Shown in pieces: positions 1 to 9,564 of a stretch of DNA of 64,000 bases. Location: assembly GCA_030147525.1 (NCBI GenBank), contig JASBVF010000003.1, positions 124,001 through 188,000 on the forward strand. The letters are read 5' to 3'. Source of the stretch: Bacteroidota bacterium. Its GTDB lineage: Bacteria; Bacteroidota; Bacteroidia; Chitinophagales; Saprospiraceae. Numbering within the stretch: the first letter of the stretch is position 1; every line of letters starts with the position of its first letter. The translations under genes were made by a program, and so were the position numbers. The notes below the pieces were generated by a model. That model was not told the DNA's origin, did no database searches, and saw nothing but the letters and a program-made list of their open reading frames with translations.

Positions 1-1391
1 TTGCTGTCGGCTTTTCTTCTGAAAAACAGCAGGCACAATCACCTCCAAACGTTGTGCTCATTTTCATGGACGACCTCGGCTATGGTGACCTCAGCTGTTT
101 TGGCGCTACGCAATTCCGCACGCCTAACCTCGACCGGATGGCCAATGAGGGCATTCGTTTCACCAACTTCCTCGCGGCACAGGCGGTTTGCAGCGCATCG
201 AGAGCAGCATTGCTCACGGGCTGTTACCCAAACCGGATCGGAATTCACGGGGCCCTTTTTCCTGCTTCGAAAAACGGTATCCACGACAACGAGGTCACCA
301 TTGCGGAGCTGTTGAAAAGCAAGGGTTACGCTACGGCCATCTTCGGTAAGTGGCACCTCGGGCACCACAAAAAATTCCTGCCGCTGCAACACGGCTTCGA
401 CGAATACCTGGGCCTCCCCTACTCCAACGACATGTGGCCGTGGGATTATGACATGGTCAACAAAAAAAACTATCCGCCGCTACCGCTGATAGAGGGCAAT
501 GAGGTCGCCGAAGAAATCGCCGATATGGATGGACAGGCCAAGCTGACGACGCTCTACACGGAACGGGCAGTCCGTTTTATAGAGAAAAACAAAGACAAGC
601 CGTTTTTCCTGTACGTGCCGCACACTATGCCGCACACGCCCATTGCCGTTTCAAAAAAATTTGAAGGCAAAAGCGAACAGGGCCTCTACGGCGATGTGAT
701 GATGGAGATGGACTGGTCGGTGGGTGAAATTCTAAAAACCCTGAAAATGAATGGTTTGGATGAAAACACGCTGGTCATTTTCACCAGCGACAATGGCCCC
801 TGGATCAATTTTGGCAACCATGCCGGATCGACTGCAGGGCTGCGGGAAGGCAAGGGCACGAGCTTCGAAGGCGGGCAGCGGGTGCCTTGCATTATGCGCT
901 GGAAGGGCGTGATTCCGGAGGGAATTGTTTCAAACAAACTGACTGCTACACTTGATATTTTACCTACGCTTGCCGCTTTGACAGACGCTGATTTACCCCA
1001 ACACAAAATCGATGGCGTGAATATTTTACCGATTTTGAAAGGTGACATGGAGGCAACTCCCCGCTCAGAATTTTATTACTACTACCACCGCAACAGCCTG
1101 GAAGCAGTCAGGAAAGGCGACTGGAAACTCGTACTCCCGCATCGCAGCCGCACCTACGAGGGCGTTTTACCTGCCAATGATGGCCTCCGAGGAGAGTATG
1201 GGCAGGTCGATGTTCCGCTGGCGCTTTACGATTTGCGCCGAGACCCCGGCGAACGGTACGATGTACAGGATATGTACCCTGAAATCGTCCGGGAATTGGA
1301 AGCGCTCGCTGAAAAAGCACGGGCTGATCTCGGCGATGAGTTAACGGAAAGAACCGGCAATCAGGTTCGGGCGTGCGGACTGGTCGATTAA
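1..1391 (+). CDS. Sulfatase (S1 family, arylsulfatase A-like), 5' truncated by the window edge
   Basis: Hydrolyses sulfate esters, probably on glycans, in the periplasm or outside the cell. The reading frame is open from base 3, so the N-terminus and probable signal peptide lie outside the window. Visible motifs: PPNVVLIFMDDLGYGD, with the paired Asp that binds Ca2+; CSASR about 45 residues later, the C-x-A-x-R site whose Cys is converted to formylglycine; GYATAIFGKWHLG, sulfatase signature 2; and FTSDNGP, which supplies further metal ligands. The C-terminal part has the usual sulfatase subdomain with an RKGDWKLV segment. It ends 12 bp from the convergent FG-GAP gene. Beside a SusCD locus it could desulfate the imported glycan, but it is on the opposite strand and the substrate is unknown. 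Confidence 0.93.
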   Translation, partial: AVGFSSEKQQAQSPPNVVLIFMDDLGYGDLSCFGATQFRTPNLDRMANEGIRFTNFLAAQAVCSASRAALLTGCYPNRIGIHGALFPASKNGIHDNEVTIAELLKSKGYATAIFGKWHLGHHKKFLPLQHGFDEYLGLPYSNDMWPWDYDMVNKKNYPPLPLIEGNEVAEEIADMDGQAKLTTLYTERAVRFIEKNKDKPFFLYVPHTMPHTPIAVSKKFEGKSEQGLYGDVMMEMDWSVGEILKTLKMNGLDENTLVIFTSDNGPWINFGNHAGSTAGLREGKGTSFEGGQRVPCIMRWKGVIPEGIVSNKLTATLDILPTLAALTDADLPQHKIDGVNILPILKGDMEATPRSEFYYYYHRNSLEAVRKGDWKLVLPHRSRTYEGVLPANDGLRGEYGQVDVPLALYDLRRDPGERYDVQDMYPEIVRELEALAEKARADLGDELTERTGNQVRACGLVD

Positions 1392-1403
1392 GGATGCATG
1401 AAC

Positions 1404-3137
1404 TTACACCCGGATCAATTTCCGGGTGAAGGAAGTTCCGCCAATATCTACCTGCACAAATAGAATCCCTTTGGGGAGACTCCCGGCCTCAGCCCGGAAA
1501 TTGGCGCTCCCCGTGAAATGATCCTGATCGGCCAGCGTCAGCAGCACCTTGCCCGTCGCATCCAGGAGGGTAATTTTCAAATGCTGCGGTACTTTGGTAT
1601 TGTTGGCAAAATGAACCAGCAAATAATCCCTGAAAGGGTTGGGCATCAGGTACATTTCAAAATCATCGGGGATGATTTCCGTTTGATTGGTGGGTGGATC
1701 TTCAATTTTACTTTCGCCTTCCGTCACTTCCAGCAGCTGGTTGGCCGGGACATTTTCGAAGCTATCGATGATACCGCTGGGCCAGCGAACGGTCATCAGG
1801 TTCACGGTGTCAACCTGGCCGAGGCCAAAATGCAGGATCAGACTGTTTTGAGAAGCCCAGCCGCTGCCGCCGTTGACTTCGTCCACCATGATGCTGCCGT
1901 CCATCTCCAGCGTGACTCTCGTTCCGATGGCAGATGCATTGCTTTCCACTGCTTTTGTCTTGATTTTCAGCCAGTTGTTGTCGTTTGATCCCTGATTTTT
2001 GAAAAATTGATTTCCAACCATGCCTCCATAGTTTGCGAGGTAGATATCCAGTTTTCCATCGTGATCGTAATCAAAACATCCAAAGCCGTAACCGCCAAGC
2101 ATGCTGTGGAGAGGCGTATTTTCACTGACAACGGTGAAAGTATTGTCGCCGTTGTTGCGGTAAAGCAGATTGGGAAACGGGGAAAAATTACTGTCGTTGG
2201 CGAGGTAAATATCCTGCCAGCCGTCATTGTCGAAATCGAGAAAACTGCATCCCCATCCCATCCCGAAATCGTGAACCCCGGCCTCAACGGCAATATTGGT
2301 GAACGTACCGTTGCCATTGTTCAGCAGCAGCGTGTTGGCGCCGAGATTAGTGATGTAAATGTCCATCCAGCCGTCATTGTTGATGTCGCCCACATCCACC
2401 CCCATGCCCATGGCTGCGATGTTGGCGCCGGAAATAACGGAGACATTGGTGAAGGTGCCGTTTCCGTTGTTGCGGTAAAGTATGTTGGGAATATTGGCGT
2501 CGTGAGTGAGATAGAGGTCGGGGTCCCCGTCGTTATCGTAATCGAAAAATATAGCGCCCATCGAAATCGAAGGATCGATCGTGCCTGATGCCAGGGTAAT
2601 ATCGGTGAAAGTACCGTCGCCGTTGTTGCGGTATAAAATATTTTGCAGTCCGAGGCGGGCTACATAAATGTCCAGCCAGCCGTCCATGTTAATATCGGCG
2701 AAGAGAGCGGCTTTTACTTTTTTTCCGTTTAAAACACCGGCAGCAGCGGCTACATTGGAGAAAGTTCCATTCTGGTTATTGAGGTAGAGCATGTTGTCAT
2801 CATCCCTTGCCCCGATGAAAAGATCCGGCCAGCCGTCATTGTTCACATCTCCCCAAACTGCAAACTGGGCAGTGCCCGCCGTCGTGATACCGGCCTGCGC
2901 CGTTACGTCTGTGAAGGTTCCATCCCCATTGTTTTTGTAAAGTACGCAACCAAGAATGATCCGGGTGGCAAAGAGGTCTTCCTCTCCGTCCTGGTCGAAA
3001 TCAGCGACGGCTATGCCGTAATTCAGCCCGGCCATGGAGAGGCCTGCCTGTTGGGTCATGTCAGCAAATGCAGCCTGGGCAATTGCCAAGCATGTCATTG
3101 CGAAGCAAAAAAGGAGCGTAAAAGTTATCTTTTTCAT
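1404..3137 (-). CDS. Secreted FG-GAP/VCBS repeat protein with ASPIC/UnbV domain and T9SS sorting tail
   Basis: CRTAC1-like extracellular protein; no reaction can be assigned. From the chosen start (MKK, 10 codons inside the longest frame) it opens with a signal peptide ending near LAIAQA. About eight FG-GAP/VCBS repeats follow, each with a Ca2+-binding DxDxDG-like loop (DFDQDGEEDL, DYDNDGDPDL, DFDNDGWQDI) next to an LYRNNGDGTFTD-type strand, forming a beta-propeller. An ASPIC/UnbV domain comes next (around VRWPSGIIDSFENV). The last roughly 75 residues have the type A T9SS sorting pattern, with MPNPF near the start and FTRKLIRV at the end, which predicts secretion by the type IX system. A terminator lies between susE and this gene, so it is probably transcribed separately from susCDE. 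Confidence 0.88.
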   Translation of the reverse strand: MKKITFTLLFCFAMTCLAIAQAAFADMTQQAGLSMAGLNYGIAVADFDQDGEEDLFATRIILGCVLYKNNGDGTFTDVTAQAGITTAGTAQFAVWGDVNNDGWPDLFIGARDDDNMLYLNNQNGTFSNVAAAAGVLNGKKVKAALFADINMDGWLDIYVARLGLQNILYRNNGDGTFTDITLASGTIDPSISMGAIFFDYDNDGDPDLYLTHDANIPNILYRNNGNGTFTNVSVISGANIAAMGMGVDVGDINNDGWMDIYITNLGANTLLLNNGNGTFTNIAVEAGVHDFGMGWGCSFLDFDNDGWQDIYLANDSNFSPFPNLLYRNNGDNTFTVVSENTPLHSMLGGYGFGCFDYDHDGKLDIYLANYGGMVGNQFFKNQGSNDNNWLKIKTKAVESNASAIGTRVTLEMDGSIMVDEVNGGSGWASQNSLILHFGLGQVDTVNLMTVRWPSGIIDSFENVPANQLLEVTEGESKIEDPPTNQTEIIPDDFEMYLMPNPFRDYLLVHFANNTKVPQHLKITLLDATGKVLLTLADQDHFTGSANFRAEAGSLPKGILFVQVDIGGTSFTRKLIRV

Positions 3138-3199
3138 ACCGGAAAAATTACTGGTGGATAGAGGCAAAAATAGTGATCCTTCGGAAATAATCAGGCTTG

Positions 3200-3246
3200 C
3201 ATTTTAACAAAAAACAAAAGCGATAACGGGCTCTACCGCTATCGCT
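3200..3246 (-). terminator. Intrinsic terminator of the susCDE operon
   Basis: Stem AGCGATAACGG (3219-3229) pairs with CCGCTATCGCT (3236-3246), with one G-T wobble. On the minus strand it is followed by TTTTGTTTTTTG. It lies about 50 bp after the susE stop and ahead of the FG-GAP gene. Confidence 0.75.
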
Positions 3247-3296
3247 TCCGTTGATTGATTAAAGTATGCCGACGGGCAGATCAGCCCGAATCATCT

Positions 3297-4337
3297 TTAA
3301 TTTTTCTTGATTTTGTAAGTGTACCTCGCTTCGTTGAGGATCAGATCAATGGTGTAATTACCCGGTTCGGCGATGACAATGTTGGCGCCATCTTGTTCAA
3401 GTATGTTGTTAGGTCCATCATCTCCGAAGTTTACATCCCACTGGTCGTTTGCCCTGAACTTGATTTCGCCGGCCACCAGGTCCGTGGTAATGGTGAGGTA
3501 GCCGGTTGCTTCATCGTAGGTCATGTCCATGTCGCTGTCCCAGCCGCCGGGCGTTGCACTGCCGATCAGCCCCCAATCCGTGCGGAGCGCTGCATGGGTC
3601 AGTGCATTCAGGTCGACATTCAAGCGGTACATCCCGATACCGGAAGCGGCAGGAATGTCAGCGCCGTTTGGCTCCAGTGTTCCGTCGCCGCCGTCATCGC
3701 CCCAATTCGTGTCCCATGACAAGCCTTTGGTGAATTTGTACATGGTAGCAGCCTCGGTGAAGTAAATGTAACCCTCGTATTTCTCATCGCTTTTCAACGA
3801 GTAAATAACGGTAGAGGTATTGGCGGGATCCCATCCCTGGTAGTTACCGGGAACCTGAAGTTTAGGGTAGTCGACTACTGCTTCGTAGGCCGTTACGGTA
3901 AGGAGAATGGCAGGTGAAATCAGCTCATCGACATCATTGCTCACCTTGGCCTTTACCCGAACTTCCATTTCGGTAGCTACGCCACCGGGAATTTCTTTCG
4001 CCAGCATGATCGAGTTGACTTTTTCTACCGTTACAGTTTCAAAACCAAGCGTATTGGTAACGCCGAGAGTGATGGCATTAGCGAAATTGTTTCCGGCTTT
4101 GTCAATTTCAAGCGTGTAAGTAATAGCCGCCTGAAAGCCAAAGTCAGCCGCAGTCCAGGTGAAAGATGCGAATTGGTTGGCAGCGTTTGCTTCCTCCAGC
4201 ACATATTTCGAACCATCAGCGGGAGCCGTCAGCTGTGGGGCGTTGCCCAACGACAGCACCGGATCAAACGTTTCGTCGCTGCAGGCTGTCAACAGGAATG
4301 CTGAAGCCAACAGAAAGGTTAGATATTTACGAATCAT
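3297..4337 (-). CDS. susE: SusE-family outer-membrane glycan-binding lipoprotein
   Basis: Surface lipoprotein thought to bind glycan for the SusCD importer. The signal peptide ends in lipobox LTAC (Cys19). An Ig-like SusE domain spans roughly residues 30-150, and two SusE/SusF-type starch-binding-like modules cover roughly 158-346 (VPGNYQGWDP, NWGDDGGDGTL, GLIGSATPGGWDSDMDMTY). These modules closely resemble a segment inserted in the neighbouring SusD, so they share a recent origin. It is the third gene of susC-susD-susE, 70 bp behind susD, and is followed by a terminator. Starch or another alpha-glucan is only the family-level guess; no glycoside hydrolase is visible beside it. Confidence 0.88.
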   Translation of the reverse strand: MIRKYLTFLLASAFLLTACSDETFDPVLSLGNAPQLTAPADGSKYVLEEANAANQFASFTWTAADFGFQAAITYTLEIDKAGNNFANAITLGVTNTLGFETVTVEKVNSIMLAKEIPGGVATEMEVRVKAKVSNDVDELISPAILLTVTAYEAVVDYPKLQVPGNYQGWDPANTSTVIYSLKSDEKYEGYIYFTEAATMYKFTKGLSWDTNWGDDGGDGTLEPNGADIPAASGIGMYRLNVDLNALTHAALRTDWGLIGSATPGGWDSDMDMTYDEATGYLTITTDLVAGEIKFRANDQWDVNFGDDGPNNILEQDGANIVIAEPGNYTIDLILNEARYTYKIKKN

Positions 4338-4355
4338 CTTGTCATTTTTTATGGA

Positions 4356-4388
4356 GTCAGTCTGAAACCCGCCGGGCTTCAGACTGAC
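4356..4388 (-). other. susD-susE intercistronic stem-loop
   Basis: Perfect 11-bp inverted repeat GTCAGTCTGAA (4356-4366) / TTCAGACTGAC (4378-4388) with a GC-rich loop. It lies between the susD stop and the susE start. There is no clear T-run, so it is more likely an mRNA stabilising or processing hairpin than a full terminator. Confidence 0.6.
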
Positions 4389-4407
4389 CGAAAATTAGCG
4401 TTTTAGA

Positions 4408-6618
4408 TTAATAACATTCACCCGGGCTGTTCTGCTTCAGGTTCGGGTTTGCGTTCAAATCCTGCGCAGGTATCGGGTAAACATCACGGCAGGACTGTAC
4501 CGCAGTACCGGCTGCAACACCTCCTTTCCAGGGCCACAGGTAATTGGTGTCCGAGAACCTTCCGTAACGCACGAGATCTGTGCGGCGATGACCTTCCCAG
4601 AGCAGTTCACGGGCTCTTTCATCAAGGATGAAATCGAGCGTCAGGTCGCCGCTGGAAATATTTCCGGATGCACCCTGGTAGGCACGCTCCCGCAATGCAT
4701 TCACATACTGAAGCGCTTGAGCAGTGGTTCCTCCTGAACCTCCACGCAACACTGCTTCGGCGTAGATCAGGTAGGCATCCGCAAGGCGGAACATGGGGAA
4801 ATCAGTATCGACAAATGTCAGGTCAGAGCCGACAGCACCAGTGGAAGTAATGTTTTTAAACTTACCCACTGCGTAGCCCTCTGTGAACTGCGAAATGTCA
4901 GCAATTTCCAGGGTTTGACCATTGGTGTAAAACATGTTCCGGGTGTCGGATTCAGTAGCAAATTTCTCGATGTAGTAAGTGTAATCCGGACGATCGAGGT
5001 ACATTTTGATGAGGTAGGTACCGTTTTGTGCGATGGCAATATTATCGCCACCAGCATCAAGAATGGCATTCGCTCCGGTGTCGCCGTAGTTAATGGCCCA
5101 GTCGTCGTTGGCCCTGAACTTAATTTCACCAGCTACCAGATCAGCAGTGATGATCCAGGCATTTTCATCTGCATCATACGTCATATCCATGTCGCTGTCC
5201 CATCCGTTTGGCGTGGAAGAGCCAATCAATCCCCAGTTGGTTTTTACGATAGTGTACGTGAGGGCGTTGAGGTCAGCGTCAATTTTATAAAAACCTTCCT
5301 CCGCAACTGCGATGTCAGCACCGCCCGCATCGAGTGTACCGTCATTTCCGTCGTCGCCCCAGTTGGTGTCCCAGCTGCCAAGGGCGAATTTGAATTTTGT
5401 GCCGGCTTCGAAATAGAAGTAGCCCTGGTAAACATCATCGCTGCCGGGTGAGGTCATGACAGTCGTCGCCAATGCCGGGTCCCAACCCTGGTAAGAACCG
5501 GGAACGTTGAGAACAGGGTAGCTGGTGTTGCCGGGATTCGGCGTCACGATCACACTACCGCCACTGCCTGGTGCAGGATATTTGTTTACGATAGCGCTGG
5601 TGGTACGAAGACCGCCCCATCCGCCGTCGATGCCGAAGTCAGCTGGATTCATGCTGCCGCCAACAGGAGCGTGAACGAGGAAAGTCATACCACCGTAAGT
5701 GCGGGTGTAGGTACCATCAAACGTGATCGGGAAAATAATTTCCTTCGACTTGTGGTTGTCAGCCATGAAAAGGTGAGCATAGTTAGGCTCCAGCGTGTAG
5801 CCGGCGTCAATCACCTTTTTGGAATAGGTCACTGCATCGGTGTATTGCGATTTGCCGGTGTACACTTCTGCGTTCAGGTACAGCTTGGCCAGCAGCATCC
5901 ATGCAGCAGCCTGGTCAGCACGACCGTACTCATTGCTGCGGGGCGCAGCCAGCAAGGTTTCAACCTCTTTCAACTCTGTTTCCAGCCAGTTATAGAGATC
6001 GTCTTTGCTGATTTGTTCCGGGAAGAATGCACCAACCGGGTCTTCTTCCGTCACGAATGGCACATTGCGGAAAAGGTCGAGTGCGTGGTAATAGCTGAGC
6101 GCCCGAAGGAAGCGGGCTTCCGCACGGAAGGTCTGGATTTCAGCTCTCAAACCTGCATCGACGTTGCGGCTGTCCAACTTGGCGTCGGTAGTTTCACGCA
6201 AAAACTCGTTGCAGATAGATACCTGGTAAAAAATACGGCTATAAGCGGCGAAGATAAATCCATCGCTGGAGCTCCAGCTTTGGTTGTGAAAATCCTTGAT
6301 CGTCGCATCGTTCCAGCCGATCACTGCTGCATCGGTGGAAAGTTCTTGCAGGTACCAGTACATACGCAGGTACTGACCGAAACCTTCATCGATACCACTG
6401 ATATCCGGCTGGCCGGCAGGGCCTTGCTGACCGGTTACCGACAAGCCGGCGTACAGTCTGGCCAGTACTTTCTTGTAGTTGGCAGGATCCTCGTAAACAG
6501 CCGCTGACGTCAATTCATCTTTGTCCGTCGGAACAGTATCGAGGTCTTTGAAGCATGACGAGAAGATGAGAATGATTCCCGTCAGGCATGTTATTTTCAA
6601 AAATGATAAAATTCTCAT
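4408..6618 (-). CDS. susD: SusD/RagB-family lipoprotein with an inserted SusE/F-type carbohydrate-binding pair
   Basis: Glycan-capturing lid of a SusCD outer-membrane importer. Signal peptide with lipobox FSSC (Cys22). The TPR-rich SusD fold occupies roughly residues 25-360, including the helix FRAEARFLRALSYYHALDLF. The C-terminal SusD region resumes around residue 560 and contains FRLADAYLIYAEA and the helix LDFILDERARELLWEGHRR. Between them, about residues 368-553, sits a roughly 185-residue insert of two SusE/SusF-type modules (VPGSYQGWDP, NWGDDGNDGTL, GLIGSSTPNGWDSDMDMTY) closely similar to residues 162-345 of the adjacent SusE. Removing it leaves about 550 residues, a normal SusD length. 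The gene follows susC by 21 bp. Confidence 0.92.
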   Translation of the reverse strand: MRILSFLKITCLTGIILIFSSCFKDLDTVPTDKDELTSAAVYEDPANYKKVLARLYAGLSVTGQQGPAGQPDISGIDEGFGQYLRMYWYLQELSTDAAVIGWNDATIKDFHNQSWSSSDGFIFAAYSRIFYQVSICNEFLRETTDAKLDSRNVDAGLRAEIQTFRAEARFLRALSYYHALDLFRNVPFVTEEDPVGAFFPEQISKDDLYNWLETELKEVETLLAAPRSNEYGRADQAAAWMLLAKLYLNAEVYTGKSQYTDAVTYSKKVIDAGYTLEPNYAHLFMADNHKSKEIIFPITFDGTYTRTYGGMTFLVHAPVGGSMNPADFGIDGGWGGLRTTSAIVNKYPAPGSGGSVIVTPNPGNTSYPVLNVPGSYQGWDPALATTVMTSPGSDDVYQGYFYFEAGTKFKFALGSWDTNWGDDGNDGTLDAGGADIAVAEEGFYKIDADLNALTYTIVKTNWGLIGSSTPNGWDSDMDMTYDADENAWIITADLVAGEIKFRANDDWAINYGDTGANAILDAGGDNIAIAQNGTYLIKMYLDRPDYTYYIEKFATESDTRNMFYTNGQTLEIADISQFTEGYAVGKFKNITSTGAVGSDLTFVDTDFPMFRLADAYLIYAEAVLRGGSGGTTAQALQYVNALRERAYQGASGNISSGDLTLDFILDERARELLWEGHRRTDLVRYGRFSDTNYLWPWKGGVAAGTAVQSCRDVYPIPAQDLNANPNLKQNSPGECY

Positions 6619-6639
6619 ATCGAATACTTTTTTTGGTTA

Positions 6640-9564
6640 TTAAAATCTTGCATTTACCCCAATCAGGAATGTGCGTGTGCGTGGGTAAATGTTGCTGTCA
6701 ATTCCATTGCCGATCTCCGGATCTACACCCTCGTACTGTGTGATGAGCAGCGGATTTTGAACGGTGGCAAAAACTTTCAGGAAGTCGATTTTTTCAACCA
6801 TGCTTCCAAAGTTGTAGCCCAATGTCACGTGATCGAGGCGTAGGAATGAGGCATTCTGCACAAAGTAATCGCTCAGGTACTGCGGATTACGGAAATCCAG
6901 GTAGTTGGCAATTGGATTCACGTTGCCCAGGTAGCCCGTCGGATGGTAGAGATTGGCAAAGCTGGTGCCTGACTGAACGTTATTGTAGGCATAGTTGCCA
7001 ACGTTGGCACGGCCTGCAAACGAGAAATCGAAGTTACCGTAGTTCAGCGTCGAAGTAAATCCGAAGAAGTAGTCCGGTGCTGATTGTTCCAGGCGATACA
7101 GGTCGTCAGCATTCACCACGCCATCTTTGTTGCGATCGACGTAAAGCCCTTCGATGGGTGTTCCGTTGTTATCGTACACCTGCTCGTAAACGTAAAAAGA
7201 ATTGGCTGGGAAGCCAACGCTGTGAATCTGGGCTGTGTTACCGACTCCACCGGAAATACCTCCAACGAGGATGCCATTGTAGCTTGGGTCATCGGAAGCC
7301 GTCAGCTTGGTAATTTCGTTTTTATTCCTGGTGACGTTGAAGCCAAAGTCCCAGTTCAGGTCTTTTTGTTTTACCACGGTAGCATTCACGGAGAATTCAA
7401 TCCCCTCATTTTTCAGGTCACCTACGTTGGTGAAAATGAAGTTGGACAGGTTGGAGCCGGCAGGAACCGGGATGAAGTTCAACAAGTCTTTGGTTTCACG
7501 GATGTAGTATTCAATCGAACCGCTGATGCGGTCGTCGAACAGCCCGTAATCTATACCAATGTTCTGCGTAGTCGTTTCTTCCCACTTGATCTGACTGTCG
7601 TAGCCTTCCGGACGGATGGTAGTCACGAATGTATCGCCAAACTGGTATGCTGCGTTTTCAAAACCAACAAGGTAGCGTGGCAGGTGTACGTAGTATCCGC
7701 CGACATCCTGCTGTCCGGTGATACCCCAGCCAATTCTCGCTTTCAAAGTTGACAATGGACCTGCGCCGTTGTCAACTATTTTGTAAGCCACCGCCGCTGC
7801 CGGGAAAAGGCCCCAGCGGGTATCCGGTGAAAATCTGGAAGAGCCATCTCTTCTCACCGTACCCGTCAGCAATAACCGATCGAACATGGTGACATTCAAA
7901 CGACCAAAAAGCGACAAGAGGTAAAGCTCTCCTGAGTTATCACCTTCAGCCACTTCCGTTCCGGCGATGTTGGAGTTGAAAAAGCTGTCTTCGTAATAAA
8001 AACGCTGCCAGGAATATCCCCCCATCAGGTCGACCTTGGTACGGCCCATTTCCTTCACATAGTTCAGGTAAAATTCGAGCAGGCTGTTTTCTTTTTTCTG
8101 ATCGTAAGTGTTATCCACACCGCCATCGAAAAATGCGAAAGAAGCATTCGCCGGTGATTTGATGGTTCCTTCACCACTTGACTGATCGTAGGCAAGGTTA
8201 AGGTTGGCACGCAATTCCGGCAGGAATGCAAAGCGATAATCAAAAGTTGAACTGACCACGAAGCGTTTGACATTCGACTGGTCGTCCCGCATATTCAGCA
8301 GAGCGACCGGGTTGGCAGGGGCCAGCGTGCTGGGTTCTCCATTTGGCTGAAGCCAGGTAAAGTAACCGCCGTAAGCACCGCCATCCACTCTTACAGGCTG
8401 AGTCGGGTCAAAGAAAGTAGCAGCGCCAATCGCTCCGCGGTTGGCAAAATCGTTATTGGTATTCATCCCTTTCAGGCTGAAATTCATCTGCAAACGGTTG
8501 TTGAGCAACTTTGGCGAGAGGTTGATCGAACCGGTTGTGCGCTGGTAACGGTCTGTTTTCAGAATACCCTGTTTGTCTGTAAAACCAACGGAAGCACGGT
8601 AAGGCACAGGCCCTACACTACCGGTAAAATTCATATTGTGATCGTGAAAAAGAGCAGTTTGGTAAATTTCATCCTGCCAGTTGGTATTGGCATTGCCAAG
8701 TTGTGCCCGCGCCGGGTGACCCTCTTCAAAATAGGAATTGATCAGGTCCGTGTACTCCGCTGCATTTAGCACTTCGGTCGTATTCAACGGGCTGCTGAAA
8801 GACACGTTACCGTTGTACTCCACTTTCAGTTTCTGACCGAGTGCACCTTTTTTAGTAGTAATGATAATAACTCCGTTGGAGGCCCGGCTGCCGTAGATGG
8901 CAGTTGCAGAGGCGTCTTTCAAAACGGTGAACGTTTCGATGTCGTTCGGATTGACAAAGTCGAAGGGGTTACGTGAGCCGGAAATATCGCCATTATCCAC
9001 CGGAATACCGTCGATAACAATGAGCGGATCGTTGGACGCCCGCAGGGACGAACCACCCCGGATACGAATTTGCGCCCCACCTCCGGGGTCAGAGCTTGGC
9101 GTGATCTGTACACCTGCCACTTTTCCTGCCAGGAGTTCCTGCGGTGCGGTGATGGCGCCACGGTTGAAAGTAGCAGTACCAACTTCCGTCACGGAGCCGG
9201 TAGCATCTTCTTTTTTCACTGTACCGTAACCGATGACGACTACTTCGCTCAGAACCTCACCGGCTTTTAATTTGACATCCAGCACGTTGGCAGCGCTTAC
9301 CGTGATGACTTGCGTAGCATATCCGGTGTAGGAGAATTGCAGCTGGGTAGCACCCGGCTCCATCGTAATACTGTAGGAGCCGTCGATGTCGGAGATTGTG
9401 CCAGTACTTGTCCCGACAACCAGAATATTGACCCCGATCAATGATTCTCCGGTGTCGCCGTCAGTAACAACACCACTGATTGTCCGTTGGCTAAATACGT
9501 ACGCGCTGCATAGAAACGTACACATCACCAAGACAATTAATGACTTTAGTTCAAGTTTCACCAT
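6640..9564 (-). CDS. susC: SusC/RagA-family TonB-linked outer-membrane importer
   Basis: TonB-dependent beta-barrel that imports oligosaccharides together with the SusD lid. Signal peptide ends near YVFSQ. A carboxypeptidase-regulatory-like beta-sandwich follows (ISGVVTDGDTGESLIGVNI), then a TonB box region (VVVIGYGTVKKEDATGSV). The plug domain holds the SusC signature region with IRIRGGSSLRASNDPLIVIDG. A roughly 750-residue barrel ends in an aromatic residue (VGVNARF-type terminus), as expected for BAM substrates. At 974 residues it has typical family length. It is first in the susC-susD-susE operon. No ECF sigma/anti-sigma pair or hybrid two-component regulator lies beside it, so its regulator is elsewhere. 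Confidence 0.96.
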   Translation of the reverse strand: MVKLELKSLIVLVMCTFLCSAYVFSQRTISGVVTDGDTGESLIGVNILVVGTSTGTISDIDGSYSITMEPGATQLQFSYTGYATQVITVSAANVLDVKLKAGEVLSEVVVIGYGTVKKEDATGSVTEVGTATFNRGAITAPQELLAGKVAGVQITPSSDPGGGAQIRIRGGSSLRASNDPLIVIDGIPVDNGDISGSRNPFDFVNPNDIETFTVLKDASATAIYGSRASNGVIIITTKKGALGQKLKVEYNGNVSFSSPLNTTEVLNAAEYTDLINSYFEEGHPARAQLGNANTNWQDEIYQTALFHDHNMNFTGSVGPVPYRASVGFTDKQGILKTDRYQRTTGSINLSPKLLNNRLQMNFSLKGMNTNNDFANRGAIGAATFFDPTQPVRVDGGAYGGYFTWLQPNGEPSTLAPANPVALLNMRDDQSNVKRFVVSSTFDYRFAFLPELRANLNLAYDQSSGEGTIKSPANASFAFFDGGVDNTYDQKKENSLLEFYLNYVKEMGRTKVDLMGGYSWQRFYYEDSFFNSNIAGTEVAEGDNSGELYLLSLFGRLNVTMFDRLLLTGTVRRDGSSRFSPDTRWGLFPAAAVAYKIVDNGAGPLSTLKARIGWGITGQQDVGGYYVHLPRYLVGFENAAYQFGDTFVTTIRPEGYDSQIKWEETTTQNIGIDYGLFDDRISGSIEYYIRETKDLLNFIPVPAGSNLSNFIFTNVGDLKNEGIEFSVNATVVKQKDLNWDFGFNVTRNKNEITKLTASDDPSYNGILVGGISGGVGNTAQIHSVGFPANSFYVYEQVYDNNGTPIEGLYVDRNKDGVVNADDLYRLEQSAPDYFFGFTSTLNYGNFDFSFAGRANVGNYAYNNVQSGTSFANLYHPTGYLGNVNPIANYLDFRNPQYLSDYFVQNASFLRLDHVTLGYNFGSMVEKIDFLKVFATVQNPLLITQYEGVDPEIGNGIDSNIYPRTRTFLIGVNARF

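Noticed and set aside
5671-6507. A 278-codon antisense frame inside susD
   Set aside because: Shadow frame without a recognisable domain; the SusD reading is certain.
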